Translations under genes and position numbers: made by a program
Part shown: piece after piece, positions 24,392-34,782 of the stretch
Position numbering within the stretch: the first letter of the stretch is position 1
How the letters are laid out: every line of letters begins with the position of its first letter
The notes under the pieces: generated by a model
What the model was told of the DNA's origin: nothing
What the model saw: only the letters and a program-made list of their open reading frames with translations
Databases searched by the model: none
Origin: JAGPUQ01 sp041594335
GTDB taxonomy: Bacteria > Pseudomonadota > Gammaproteobacteria > Pseudomonadales > Porticoccaceae
NCBI GenBank assembly: GCA_041594335.1
Contig: JBFHML010000005.1
Location: forward strand, 1 to 64,000
Direction of reading: 5' to 3'
Length of the DNA stretch: 64,000 nucleotides

Positions 24392-24432
24392 GCGTTCAGG
24401 GCGCTGGGCGCTGCGCTGCAGCTCCAGGACCC

Positions 24433-24438
24433 TATAAT
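24433..24438 (+). promoter_or_regulatory. -10 box of prfC
   Basis: Perfect TATAAT, 35 bases before the prfC ATG, just after the cold-shock gene terminator. No -35 match or TGn extension. Confidence 0.5.
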
Positions 24439-24472
24439 TCCCGCCCGTCGTACCTCCACCGATTGCCCGCTC

Positions 24473-26053
24473 ATGACTCAGCCGGACCAGGAATTCGCCG
24501 ATCGCCGTACCTTTGCCATCATTTCCCATCCCGATGCTGGTAAGACCACCATCACCGAGAAACTACTGCTGTTTGGCAATGCCATCCAGGTCGCCGGTAC
24601 GGTAAAGGGACGCAAGAGCGATCGCCACGCCACCTCGGATTGGATGGCAATGGAAAAGGAGCGGGGGATCTCGGTAACGTCCTCCGTCATGCAATTTCCC
24701 TATGGGGGTTGCACGGTGAACCTGTTGGATACGCCGGGGCACGCGGATTTCTCGGAAGACACCTATCGCACGCTCACGGCGGTGGACTCAGTGCTCATGG
24801 TGATCGATTGCGCCAAGGGTGTGGAGGAGCGGACCATCAAGTTGATGGAGGTGTGCCGCCTGCGCGACACGCCGATCATTACCTTTGTCAACAAGCTCGA
24901 CCGGGATGTGCGCGACCCTCTGGAAGTGATCGATGAAATCGAGGAAGTGCTGCGGATCGAGGCGGCCCCGGTGAATTGGCCGATCGGTATGGGGCGCGAT
25001 TTTCGCGGCCTGTACGATCTTGCTGGCGACTGTATTCACCGCTATCAACCCGGGCAAGGGCATCGCATACCGGAAGATCTGCGTATCCCGGGCCTGGACT
25101 CCCCGGCGGCACGCGAGTTACTCGGCGGCGCCCGCGAGGATCTCGCCGAGCAAGTGGAACTGGTGCGCGGCGCCTCCCACGCCTTTGATTTGACGCGTTA
25201 CCGTGCCGGGCGGCTTACGCCGGTGTTTTTCGGTACCGCGCTAGGCAATTTCGGGGTCCGGGAGATGCTCGACCGCTTTGTCGAATGGGCCCCAGCGCCT
25301 CAGCCACGGGTCGCCGCGGAGCGTAGCGTAGACCCGGCTGAAGAGGGTTTCAGCGGGTTCGTCTTTAAGATCCAGGCCAATATGGATCCGCGCCACCGGG
25401 ATCGGATTGCCTTTCTGCGCATTTGTTCGGGGCGCTATGCGAGTGGCATGAAAATGCGCCATGTACGCCTCGGCAAGGATATCCGCGTGGCGGACGCGCT
25501 TACTTTCTGCGCCGGTGAGCGGACCAACGTCGAAACCGCGGTGGCAGGCGATATCATCGGCCTCCATAACCATGGCACCATCCAGATTGGCGACACTTTT
25601 AGTCAGGGCGAGGGGCTGAACTTTACCGGGATCCCGCACTTTGCGCCCGAGCTGTTTCGCCGCGTCCGGTTGCGCGATCCCCTCAAGACCAAGCAGCTGC
25701 ACAAGGGGCTGGAGCAATTGGCCGAGGAGGGCTCTACTCAGGTGTTCTTTCCCGTGGTCGGTAACGACGTCATCCTGGGCGCCGTGGGCCAGCTGCAGTT
25801 CGATGTGGTCGCCTATCGTCTCCAGGATGAGTACGGCGTCGAGGCTGTCTACGAGCCCGTGGGCATCGCCACCGCGCGCTGGGTCAAATGCGCTGACGCG
25901 CGCAAGCTGGAGGCCTTCCGCGATAAAGCGCAGACCCACTTGGCACTCGACGGTGGCGGATACCTCACGTACCTGGCTCCCTCCCAGGTCAATCTCAGCC
26001 TGACTCGCGAGCGCCATCCCGATATCGAGTTTCTCGCTACTCGAGAGCACTGA
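24473..26053 (+). CDS. prfC: Peptide chain release factor 3
   Basis: A 526-residue translational GTPase that removes RF1/RF2 from the ribosome after termination. G-domain motifs are G1 SHPDAGKTTITE, the RF3-specific GTVKGRK-type segment, G3 DTPGHADFSED and G4 FVNKLDRD. Domain II (about 290-380) and the C-terminal domain III end in FLATREH, close to the family length of 529. The upstream open frame to 24368 would run through the cold-shock terminator, so the ATG at 24473, 35 bases after TATAAT, is preferred. It is monocistronic and converges on the D-aminoacylase-like gene. Confidence 0.96.
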   Translation: MTQPDQEFADRRTFAIISHPDAGKTTITEKLLLFGNAIQVAGTVKGRKSDRHATSDWMAMEKERGISVTSSVMQFPYGGCTVNLLDTPGHADFSEDTYRTLTAVDSVLMVIDCAKGVEERTIKLMEVCRLRDTPIITFVNKLDRDVRDPLEVIDEIEEVLRIEAAPVNWPIGMGRDFRGLYDLAGDCIHRYQPGQGHRIPEDLRIPGLDSPAARELLGGAREDLAEQVELVRGASHAFDLTRYRAGRLTPVFFGTALGNFGVREMLDRFVEWAPAPQPRVAAERSVDPAEEGFSGFVFKIQANMDPRHRDRIAFLRICSGRYASGMKMRHVRLGKDIRVADALTFCAGERTNVETAVAGDIIGLHNHGTIQIGDTFSQGEGLNFTGIPHFAPELFRRVRLRDPLKTKQLHKGLEQLAEEGSTQVFFPVVGNDVILGAVGQLQFDVVAYRLQDEYGVEAVYEPVGIATARWVKCADARKLEAFRDKAQTHLALDGGGYLTYLAPSQVNLSLTRERHPDIEFLATREH

Positions 26054-26086
26054 ACCAAGCCACTAGGCCCCCGTGACCGGGCTGGC

Positions 26087-26112
26087 CGTGCCGCCTGGGA
26101 TCAGGCGGCACG
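26087..26112 (+). terminator. Terminator-like hairpin after prfC
   Basis: A perfect 11-bp stem, CGTGCCGCCTG (26087-26097) with CAGGCGGCACG (26102-26112), loop GGAT. It overlaps the last codons of the convergent amidohydrolase gene. On the plus strand it is followed by TTCCTT, a weak T tract. Confidence 0.55.
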
Positions 26113-27864
26113 TTCCTTGGCGGATGACTGTACCCCTCCCCAGCGTAGCAGCTGGCCGGGGGTGGCCCCAGTACACTGGCCATCTCGGAAAGTGACCTCG
26201 CCATTGACCACGATGGCCCGGTAGCCGACGGCGCGTTTAATGCGGCGCCATTCGCCGGCCGGCAAGTCTTCGACGATCTCGCCGATCCATTCTTGGCCGT
26301 CGCTCAAGTTGGCCAGATCATAGACTACGATATCGGCCGGTGCCCCCTCCCGCAGTACGCCGCGGTTCTTGAAGCCGGCGGCCCGAGCGGGCAGCGCGGA
26401 CAACCGATAATGCGCTTCTTCGAGGGTAATCCGTTGTTCGTCGCGTACCAGCCAGTAGAGGAAGTCCGTGGTATAGGCGCCACCGGTAAAGAACTTGGTG
26501 TGGGCGCCGCCGTCGGAGACGCCGGGGATCGTGTAGTCGGAGCCATTGATGATCTCGGCCATGTACTCGGCGTTGAAGCCCTTGTCCGGGCCTAGAAACT
26601 CGACATTGAGATCGCCGGCCAGCGACAGGTCGAGCATGACTTCGATGGGGTGCTTGCCTTCTTCGGCTGCGATCTGGCCGAGCGAACGGCCAATATAGTG
26701 CTCCAGCTCGGGCTGCTGGTTGACCTTGTGCACCATCAATGCGGGGATGGCGCCACCTACGCCGGCCTGGATGACCTGGAGACGCCGATCGGCCTCCTCA
26801 GCCTCGCGGATGACGTGCTCGCGGAGTGTGGGGTCGGCGACCTTACGCAGTTTGTCCGCCTTGCTGCCGGTCGTCAGTTCGCGCCACGCTGGGCTGGCAT
26901 CGTACAGATTCCAGTGCTCCAGCGTGAACGAAAAGCCGGTGCGCACCGTGCCGGCCTGCCCGTAGATCGGCAGTCCCTTGTCGCGACAACGCTGCAGCCA
27001 CTGCAGGCTGCGCCGATGGACCTTGGGATCCTTGCGCGCCGGTACGATCGCATTGTGCAGGATGGGCCGCTGTGCGGTGGCGGCCAGCTTTTCCAGAAAT
27101 TCCAGGTCCGCTTTGATGTCGCCGGTGGCCTGAGTGATCTGGATAAAGCCCTCCTCGCGCTCGCGCAGGACTTCGGCCAGATTGAGGATGTCCTCGTCGC
27201 ACATGGTATCGGTAACCATGGGGCTGCCGTCGAAGTCCGCCTGAGTGGAATTGGGGCCGAGGCGCTGGATCGAGAAGCCGCACATCCCGGCGTCCATGGC
27301 CTCGTGCAACAGGCGCTTCATGGTGGCGCGCTCGGCGGTGGTGGCTGGTCGGGTTTTGGCCGCCTCTAGGCCCATTACATAGATCATCAGCGAGGCGGTG
27401 GGCATGTACTGGATACAGTTCACGCCCTTGGGGACCCGCGCGAGGTTGTCCATGTACTCCGGGGCAGTCTCCCAATTCCAGGGCATGCCCGCCTTCATGG
27501 TTTCGTAGGGAATCGCCTCGGTGCGCGTCATCGTGAGCAGGGAGCGCTCGCGAAATTCGGGTTTTACCGGTACGAAGCCGAAGCCGCAGTTGCCGAGCAC
27601 CACCGAAGTGACGCCGTGCCAGCCCGAAATGGTGCAGTAGGGATCCCAATGGATCTGGGCATCATAGTGCGTGTGCAGATCGATAAAGCCCGGCGCTACG
27701 ATGTGGTTGCGCGCGTCGATGGTGTGCCTGGCGGTGCCCGGCGCCGGGCCGCCGATCTGCAGGACTTTGCCGTCCTGGATCCAGAGATCTGCCAGGCGGC
27801 GCGGCGCACGGGTGCCGTCCACCAACATGCCGCCCTGGATGTGAAGGTCGATGGTCTGGTTCAT
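26101..27864 (-). CDS. D-aminoacylase-like amidohydrolase
   Basis: A 587-residue metal-dependent hydrolase of the amidohydrolase 3 / N-acyl-D-amino-acid deacylase group. The metal-binding FIDLHTHYDAQIHWDP motif (HxH type) lies near residue 60, NCGFGFVPV is typical of D-aminoacylases, and SDGGAHTKFFTGG with the catalytic Asp comes late, before the small beta-sandwich domain. Family members hydrolyse N-acyl-D-amino acids; related subgroups act on other amides and lactams, so the substrate is open. GGAG six bases before the ATG at 27864 favours that start over 27900. It follows gcdH in the same direction, with 230 bp between them. Confidence 0.88.
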   Translation of the reverse strand: MNQTIDLHIQGGMLVDGTRAPRRLADLWIQDGKVLQIGGPAPGTARHTIDARNHIVAPGFIDLHTHYDAQIHWDPYCTISGWHGVTSVVLGNCGFGFVPVKPEFRERSLLTMTRTEAIPYETMKAGMPWNWETAPEYMDNLARVPKGVNCIQYMPTASLMIYVMGLEAAKTRPATTAERATMKRLLHEAMDAGMCGFSIQRLGPNSTQADFDGSPMVTDTMCDEDILNLAEVLREREEGFIQITQATGDIKADLEFLEKLAATAQRPILHNAIVPARKDPKVHRRSLQWLQRCRDKGLPIYGQAGTVRTGFSFTLEHWNLYDASPAWRELTTGSKADKLRKVADPTLREHVIREAEEADRRLQVIQAGVGGAIPALMVHKVNQQPELEHYIGRSLGQIAAEEGKHPIEVMLDLSLAGDLNVEFLGPDKGFNAEYMAEIINGSDYTIPGVSDGGAHTKFFTGGAYTTDFLYWLVRDEQRITLEEAHYRLSALPARAAGFKNRGVLREGAPADIVVYDLANLSDGQEWIGEIVEDLPAGEWRRIKRAVGYRAIVVNGEVTFRDGQCTGATPGQLLRWGGVQSSAKERAA

Positions 27865-28094
27865 GTGGGTCTCCGATGGGTAGCGAAAGCGAAAATCCAT
27901 TCAGCGCCACAGAAGCTTTGCTTCCAGTTATGGCGCGAGCCGTAAAACATGAATAGATATTATCGATTTCATAACCGCCAATACCAGTTCCCTGGCGGCC
28001 ATCGGAGAACGCTTGCGAACCTCGGGTCACGGACCAGTACGGTCCGTGGCCGTTCGGTAGGCTGGGGTGCTGCCGGCGAGGAGATCGAAGCGGG
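27865..28094. other. Intergenic region between gcdH and the amidohydrolase gene
   Basis: Contains an AT-rich patch (about 27943-27975) unusual for this DNA, with TTGGCG and TATCTA on the minus strand at a 16-bp spacing as a possible promoter for the amidohydrolase. A CACGGACC/GGTCCGTG inverted repeat (28028-28035 with 28041-28048) follows gcdH and could end its transcript, though no T tract is present. Confidence 0.35.
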
Positions 28095-29276
28095 TCAGCT
28101 AAATGCCGGGATCCCGGTTTGCGCGCGGCCGAGGATCAGCGCGTGGACATCGGCAGTCCCTTCATAGGTGTTGACCACTTCTAGGTTGACCATGTGGCGC
28201 ATGATGGGGTATTCGTCCGAAATGCCGTTGCCGCCGAGCATGTCCCGAGCGGTGCGCGCGATTTCCAATGCCTTGCCACAGTTGTTGCGTTTCATCATTG
28301 AGATCAGCTCGGGGGCCAGCTGGCCTGCATCCTGCAGCCGAGTGGCGCGCAGTGCGCCGAGGAGGCCGAGGCTGATGTCGGTCTGCATCTGTGCCAACTT
28401 GAATTGAATGAGCTGGTTGGCGGCCAGCGGACGGCCGAACTGTTTGCGGTCGAGGACATACTGGCGGGCGGCGTGCCAGCAGGTTTCGGCAGCACCGAGT
28501 GCGCCCCAGGAGATACCCAGGCGCGCGCTGTTCAGGCAGCCGAAGGGTCCTTTCAAGCCCTGCACATTGGGCAGCCATTGCGTCTCGGGAACGAACACTT
28601 CGTCCATGACGATCTCGCCGGTGATCGAGGCGCGTAGTGCCAATTTGCCTTCGATGCGCGGCGCCGAGAGACCCGCCATGCCCTGCTCCAGGATAAAGCC
28701 TCGGATGGCGCCATCGTCGGTCTTCGCCCAGACCACGAAGACATCGGCGATCGGAGAATTGGTGATCCACATCTTGTTGCCGGTGAGCACCCAGCCGCCT
28801 TCGACGGTGCGGGCGCGAGTCTGCATCGACCCCGGGTCGGAGCCATGATCGGGTTCGGTGAGCCCAAAGCAGCCCACCCATTCACCGCTGGCGAGCTTGG
28901 GCAGATACTTCTCGCGTTGCGCCTCTGTACCATAGGCGTAGATCGGGTACATCACCAGACTGGATTGCACGCTCATCATCGAGCGGAAACCGGAGTCCAC
29001 TCGCTCCACCTCGCGGGCGATCAACCCATAGCTGACGTAATTCACACCGGGGCAGCCGTAGCCCGGGATAGTCGCACCGAGCAGACCGAGCGCACCCATT
29101 TCATTGAAAATGGCGCGATCCGTGTGCTCGTCGCGGAATGCCTGGCGCACGCGGGGTAGCAGCTTGTCCTGCGCATACTGGTGCGCAGTGTCGCGCACCA
29201 TGCGCTCTTCATCGCTCAGTTCGCTGTCGATCAAAAAAGGGTCTTGCCAGTTGAAGGTTGCCCAGTTGCCCGCCAT
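28095..29276 (-). CDS. gcdH: Glutaryl-CoA dehydrogenase
   Basis: A 393-residue FAD acyl-CoA dehydrogenase that oxidises and decarboxylates glutaryl-CoA to crotonyl-CoA in lysine, tryptophan and aromatic acid breakdown. The family pattern is clear: FNWQDPFLIDSELSDEERM at the start, the FAD motif CFGLTEPDHGSDPGSM, LGGNGISDEYPIMRHMVNLE, and the catalytic Glu at about 372 in NTYEGTADVHALILGRAQTG. GAGAGG five bases before the ATG at 29276 fixes the start against the longer frame to 29447. It diverges from alr. A good promoter centred in a palindrome lies upstream. Confidence 0.96.
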   Translation of the reverse strand: MAGNWATFNWQDPFLIDSELSDEERMVRDTAHQYAQDKLLPRVRQAFRDEHTDRAIFNEMGALGLLGATIPGYGCPGVNYVSYGLIAREVERVDSGFRSMMSVQSSLVMYPIYAYGTEAQREKYLPKLASGEWVGCFGLTEPDHGSDPGSMQTRARTVEGGWVLTGNKMWITNSPIADVFVVWAKTDDGAIRGFILEQGMAGLSAPRIEGKLALRASITGEIVMDEVFVPETQWLPNVQGLKGPFGCLNSARLGISWGALGAAETCWHAARQYVLDRKQFGRPLAANQLIQFKLAQMQTDISLGLLGALRATRLQDAGQLAPELISMMKRNNCGKALEIARTARDMLGGNGISDEYPIMRHMVNLEVVNTYEGTADVHALILGRAQTGIPAFS

Positions 29277-29313
29277 GCCAGCCTCTCGGTTACGCGAATT
29301 CCACAAGGGCGCC

Positions 29314-29341
29314 ACTATAGCGGCGCCCGCGACGTCGGCAA
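29314..29341 (-). promoter_or_regulatory. Promoter of gcdH within a palindrome
   Basis: On the minus strand TTGCCG (29341-29336), 16 bp, TATAGT (29319-29314). The -10 sits in the centre of a perfect inverted repeat, GGGCGCC (29307-29313) and GGCGCCC (29322-29328), eight bases apart, which looks like an operator. Confidence 0.55.
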
Positions 29342-29398
29342 AGCCGGTCCGCTTGTGGGTCTTCGGACGCGCTGCCAACATAGGCGCGCCGCCGACCT

Positions 29399-29402
29399 GG
29401 AG
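29399..29402 (+). promoter_or_regulatory. Ribosome binding site deciding the TTG start of alr
   Basis: GGAG, six bases before the TTG at 29409. No ATG or GTG in frame gives a sensible N-terminus. Confidence 0.65.
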
Positions 29403-29408
29403 CTTGAT

Positions 29409-30494
29409 TTGAGTCGCCCTGCGCTTGTCACTGTCAACCTCGATCACCTATGCCACAACTTCGACGTGGCCCGTCGCTATGCCGCGGGCGCGCGCGTACT
29501 GGCCATGGTCAAGGCAAATGCCTATGGTCATGGCGCGGTGCCGGCGGCCCGGGCGCTGGCCACACGGGCCGCCAGCTTTGGGGTGTCCTCGCTGGAAGAG
29601 GCGGTCCGATTGCGTGAGGCGGGTATCGGCGGCCAGATCTTGTTGGTGTCGGGTTGTTTTGCGGCCCCGGAGCTCCCCGAGATTGCACGTCACGATCTCC
29701 AGATAGCGATACATGACGATTGGCAGGTGCAGGTACTGTTGGCCACTGCGCTCCCGAGGCCGGTGGTGGTATGGCTCAAGATCGACACCGGCATGCATCG
29801 GCTCGGCTTTGCGCCCGATGCCGTGTCGGAGGTCTACGGACGACTCGCCAGTTCGCCCAATGTTGCTGAAATTCGCTTGATGACCCATTTCGCCCGGGCC
29901 GATACGCCGGGCGACGCTTTCAACGACCGACAGCGACAGGCTTTCCTTCAGGCCGTTGCGGGTTTGGCCGGACCTCACAGCTTGGCCAATTCCGCGGCGC
30001 TGGTGGCCTTGCCAGAGAGTCGCGGTGATTGGGTGCGGCCCGGGATCCTGTTGTATGGCGCCAACCCCTTCGTCGCGGCCCATCCCGTCGCCGCGGAACT
30101 GAAGCCCGTGATGACATTTTCGTCACGGCTGCTTGCGGTGCGCGCGCTGGCGGCCGGCGAGAGCACCGGCTACGGTGGCGACTGGGTGGCGCCCGCTCCC
30201 ACCGTGATCGGTATTGCGGCGATGGGGTACGGGGATGGTTATCCCCGTCACACGCCGACCGGCGCGCCGGTACTGGTGCGAGGCCGGCGCACGCGGATTC
30301 TGGGCCGCGTGTCCATGGATTTGGTGGCTGTGGACTTGGGTCCGGTGGCCGGTGCCGCGGTGGGAGATGACGTGGTCTTCTGGGGCGAGGGGTTGCCCGC
30401 CTGGGAGGTGGCTCGGCACGCCGGCACCATCGCCTATGAACTGTTTACCGGGATCAGTGCTCGCGTGCCCGTGCGCTACGTGGGTGCCACCTGA
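29409..30494 (+). CDS. alr: Alanine racemase
   Basis: A 361-residue PLP-dependent racemase supplying D-alanine for peptidoglycan, feeding DdlB and MurF encoded 15-25 kb away. The PLP lysine lies in AMVKANAYGHGAV, and the catalytic Tyr of the C-terminal domain is in IAAMGYGDGYPRH. RVSMDLVAVDLG and the C-terminal CAY-type segment are also conserved. Start is a TTG at 29409 with GGAG six bases upstream, giving the same length as E. coli Alr; the longer frame to 29181 overlaps divergent gcdH. It converges on the SPOR-protein gene with seven bases between stops. Confidence 0.96.
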   Translation: MSRPALVTVNLDHLCHNFDVARRYAAGARVLAMVKANAYGHGAVPAARALATRAASFGVSSLEEAVRLREAGIGGQILLVSGCFAAPELPEIARHDLQIAIHDDWQVQVLLATALPRPVVVWLKIDTGMHRLGFAPDAVSEVYGRLASSPNVAEIRLMTHFARADTPGDAFNDRQRQAFLQAVAGLAGPHSLANSAALVALPESRGDWVRPGILLYGANPFVAAHPVAAELKPVMTFSSRLLAVRALAAGESTGYGGDWVAPAPTVIGIAAMGYGDGYPRHTPTGAPVLVRGRRTRILGRVSMDLVAVDLGPVAGAAVGDDVVFWGEGLPAWEVARHAGTIAYELFTGISARVPVRYVGAT

Positions 30495-30501
30495 AGGCAG
30501 T

Positions 30502-31128
30502 TCAGTTTCGTTTGCGCTTGACCAGGATATTGTCGATGCCGTTCTGCTGCAGTGCGGCGCGCGCTTGGGCCAGGTTTTCTGGGGAGTTGAACGGCCCCAC
30601 CATCACCCGGTGCCAGACCTCGCCCGGCCGTGCGCCGGCGCTTTCCACCGCGGCGCTGAGGTTCAGTAGTAACAAACGGGCGCGCAGGCTGTCGGCGTCC
30701 TCCCGGGAGCGGAAGGACCCAGCCTGGAGGAGAAATTGAAACTCCGGCTCGGCGGCCGTGGGCGCTGCCGCGGCCTCTATGTGCTGGGCTTGGGCTTCTG
30801 GCTGTGTTGGCGGGGGTGCCGGCGCGGGGGTGATCTCCGGCTCTTCGCCTTCCGGCACGAACACCTCGGATTCCTTGAGCAGGGTGTAAAAATCAAACCG
30901 GGGTTTGGCCTCGGTCTCGGCTTGTGGTTCTGGTGGTTCCCGGCCAGCCTGTGGTGGCGCCGTGTCCCCCGGGGGGCGCCACAGCAGTGCCACCAGCAAT
31001 CCCGCTGCCAACCCAGCGGCGAAGCCGCCGCCGAATGTCGTCCAGGTGGGCGGGAGAGCACGTTGTGGTTTGCGTTGGTTGCGTGCGGCGCGCTTGCGCT
31101 GAGCGGGTTTGGCGTAATCCCGGGCCAT
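30502..31128 (-). CDS. SPOR-domain protein, FtsN-like
   Basis: A 208-residue bitopic protein. It has a basic cytoplasmic tail (ARDYAKPAQRKRAARNQRKP), one membrane span near residues 32-50 (GGGFAAGLAAGLLVALLW), a Pro/Glu-rich periplasmic linker, and a C-terminal SPOR domain starting at FQFLLQAGSFRSREDAD and ending in ALQQNGIDNILVKRKR. SPOR domains bind glycan strands stripped of stem peptides, which recruits such proteins to the septum. This layout and the short basic tail match FtsN; FtsN of E. coli is longer. No second FtsN candidate is in the window, but others could exist elsewhere. Confidence 0.87.
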   Translation of the reverse strand: MARDYAKPAQRKRAARNQRKPQRALPPTWTTFGGGFAAGLAAGLLVALLWRPPGDTAPPQAGREPPEPQAETEAKPRFDFYTLLKESEVFVPEGEEPEITPAPAPPPTQPEAQAQHIEAAAAPTAAEPEFQFLLQAGSFRSREDADSLRARLLLLNLSAAVESAGARPGEVWHRVMVGPFNSPENLAQARAALQQNGIDNILVKRKRN

Positions 31129-31157
31129 GGGGCGTCGATCGCGGCGAATGGTGGACC

Positions 31158-31166
31158 ATTCTAGCA
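31158..31166 (-). promoter_or_regulatory. Extended -10 promoter of the FtsN-like gene
   Basis: TGCTAGAAT on the minus strand, about 30 bases before the ATG at 31128, identical to the box before the SDR gene at 19639. No -35 match. Confidence 0.5.
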
Positions 31167-31277
31167 GTCTGTTACCCAGCTACCGCGTGCCGGATACGGC
31201 ACCGCCCGATTTCGACACGAGCGGACGGGCGGGGGCGCGCGACGGGGGTCCTGGGACGCCGCATCCTCGGCGAGCAC

Positions 31278-33227
<1,950 letters not shown>

Positions 33228-33243
33228 GGTCAGGTCCCGGCGG

Positions 33244-33828
33244 TCAGTCGAGATATTCGAATACTTTCACCACTCGCTGCACTCCGCCGATGCGGCTCGC
33301 GATCGTGGCGATGCGGTTGGAGTCCCGGCGCGTGGTCTTGCCCAGGAGGTAGACGACACTGTCCTCTACCACCACCTCTACGCCACGGGTATTGAGCCCC
33401 TTTTCCGCGACCAAACGGGTCCGGACTTTGGTCGCCAGCCAGCTGTCGTTGGTGCGCGCCAGCATTCCCGAGTTGTTGCGTACCTGCAGCTCGTTATAGA
33501 CCTCGCGGGTGCCCCGATAGGCACGCGCGGTCTCGCCGGCCAATGTCTTGAGTTCTTCACTGGGCACCTCGCCGGTTAGCAGCACGGCCCGGTTGAAGCT
33601 GTTGACGTTGACGTGTGCGGTCTCGAGTTGCGGGTGGGCCTTTTTAATGTTCACCGCGATCAGGGTGTCCATCTTCATGTCGTCGACGGTGGTGCCGATG
33701 CTGGGGGCGGCTCGATCTTCCTGGAAGGGTTTGTCGGTCACCTTATTGAGGGTGGCGGCGCAGCCGGAGAGCAGAAAGATCGCCCCACAGACAGCCAATA
33801 AATTTCTTGCGGTGCTTCGTTCGTTCAC
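33244..33828 (-). CDS. dolP: BON-domain outer-membrane lipoprotein DolP
   Basis: A 194-residue lipoprotein with a lipobox (LLSGC, Cys at about 23) and two BON domains, about residues 50-115 (IAVNIKKAHPQLETAHVNVNS) and 125-190 (KVRTRLVAEKGLNTRGVEVV). DolP (YraP) binds anionic phospholipid and localises to division sites in E. coli, supporting outer-membrane integrity. The start is the GTG at 33828, which overlaps the diaA-like stop as GTGA and has GGAGGAT seven bases upstream. Gene order lpoA-yraN-diaA-dolP matches E. coli exactly. Confidence 0.93.
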   Translation of the reverse strand: MNERSTARNLLAVCGAIFLLSGCAATLNKVTDKPFQEDRAAPSIGTTVDDMKMDTLIAVNIKKAHPQLETAHVNVNSFNRAVLLTGEVPSEELKTLAGETARAYRGTREVYNELQVRNNSGMLARTNDSWLATKVRTRLVAEKGLNTRGVEVVVEDSVVYLLGKTTRRDSNRIATIASRIGGVQRVVKVFEYLD

Positions 33829-34412
33829 GTCGCGGATCCTCCGAAAAGATGTCGTTCGATCAGTGCGCAAAGCGCGAGAATAGTGGAAAACTGCACTTCC
33901 AGTGCCAAGCTTAGGTGATCAGTCCCCGCGGAAAGTTCGATGTCCGGAGTGGCCAGTTCTTGCGCCAGGGTGTCACTGGGGGAACCGCCCAGAAGAATAC
34001 AGGGGAGGTCTCGGCTATGGGCGGCACGCAGCGCGACAAGAGGCGTCGGCCCCGTGCCCCCGTCTGGAACGATCAACGCTAAGCAATCTTGCGGTCCCCC
34101 GAGGGAACGGATGCGCGCCGCCAGCGGGTGGTCTTGGGCCGGGTGGTCTGCGGTGTCTTCGAGCAGTATGGAAGGCAGGGCGGGGCGCGGGAAATCAAAC
34201 CCGAGGGCGACACCGTGATGGAGGAGCGCAGCGAGCTGGCGGCCGGCACCGAGGCCGGAGATCAGGAGGTGCCCTCCGGCCAAGAAACTGTTGGCGATCC
34301 GTTCGGCCGCCAGTGCGATGCCCGGCGCCAGCTGTTCGCCGACGGCCATACGGGCCTGGATGCCACGGTGGAAACTGGTGATGACCAGCTCTTCGAAATT
34401 TTCAGGCGTCAT
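33825..34412 (-). CDS. diaA: SIS-domain protein DiaA-like
   Basis: A 195-residue single SIS-domain protein. Residues about 35-60 (SFLAGGHLLISGLGAGRQL) form the sugar-phosphate-binding loop, and the second half has LIVPDGGTGPTPLVALRAA. In E. coli, DiaA at this locus stimulates DnaA assembly at oriC; close relatives are sedoheptulose-7-phosphate isomerases (GmhA). The position between yraN and dolP favours DiaA, but sequence divergence is substantial. It overlaps yraN by 11 bases and dolP by four, so the genes are tightly coupled. Confidence 0.83.
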   Translation of the reverse strand: MTPENFEELVITSFHRGIQARMAVGEQLAPGIALAAERIANSFLAGGHLLISGLGAGRQLAALLHHGVALGFDFPRPALPSILLEDTADHPAQDHPLAARIRSLGGPQDCLALIVPDGGTGPTPLVALRAAHSRDLPCILLGGSPSDTLAQELATPDIELSAGTDHLSLALEVQFSTILALCALIERHLFGGSAT

Positions 34413-34782
34413 CGGCACTAAAGGCGTCGCGCAACCACTCGACAGCAAAGCCATGGGGTTTCCCGCCGGCCGTTGGGTGGAGCAGCATGGCATCGAAACG
34501 ACAGGGCGGCTCGGCGTCCGGCAGTTGGGCGAGATAGTGGCGCGCGGCGGTGATGATGCGCCGCCGTTTGCGGTGATCAATGCTTTCTAGGGCGCCGCCG
34601 TGGCTGCTGCCGGAGCGCATGCGGACTTCCACGAAGGCGAGCGTTCCGGCGTCCTCGGCGATGATATCGATCTCGCCGCGCGGCACCCGATAATTGCGCG
34701 CCAAAATGCGCAGCCCGCGGCCGCGTAGGAAGGCCGCGGCGGTTTGTTCGGCCCGGTTGCCGAGGTCTGCGGCGAAGGTCAT
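34402..34782 (-). CDS. yraN: YraN family (UPF0102) nuclease-fold protein
   Basis: A 126-residue protein with a restriction-endonuclease-like core: NRAEQTAAAFLRGRGLRIL (helix with the conserved Glu), RGEIDIIAED (metal-binding Asp) and LAFVEVRMR (normally VEVK; here Arg replaces Lys). The family resembles Holliday-junction resolvases but its function is not settled. Its ATG overlaps the lpoA stop (ATGA, 34782-34779). The Lys-to-Arg change in the catalytic-type motif may weaken any nuclease activity. Confidence 0.9.
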   Translation of the reverse strand: MTFAADLGNRAEQTAAAFLRGRGLRILARNYRVPRGEIDIIAEDAGTLAFVEVRMRSGSSHGGALESIDHRKRRRIITAARHYLAQLPDAEPPCRFDAMLLHPTAGGKPHGFAVEWLRDAFSADDA

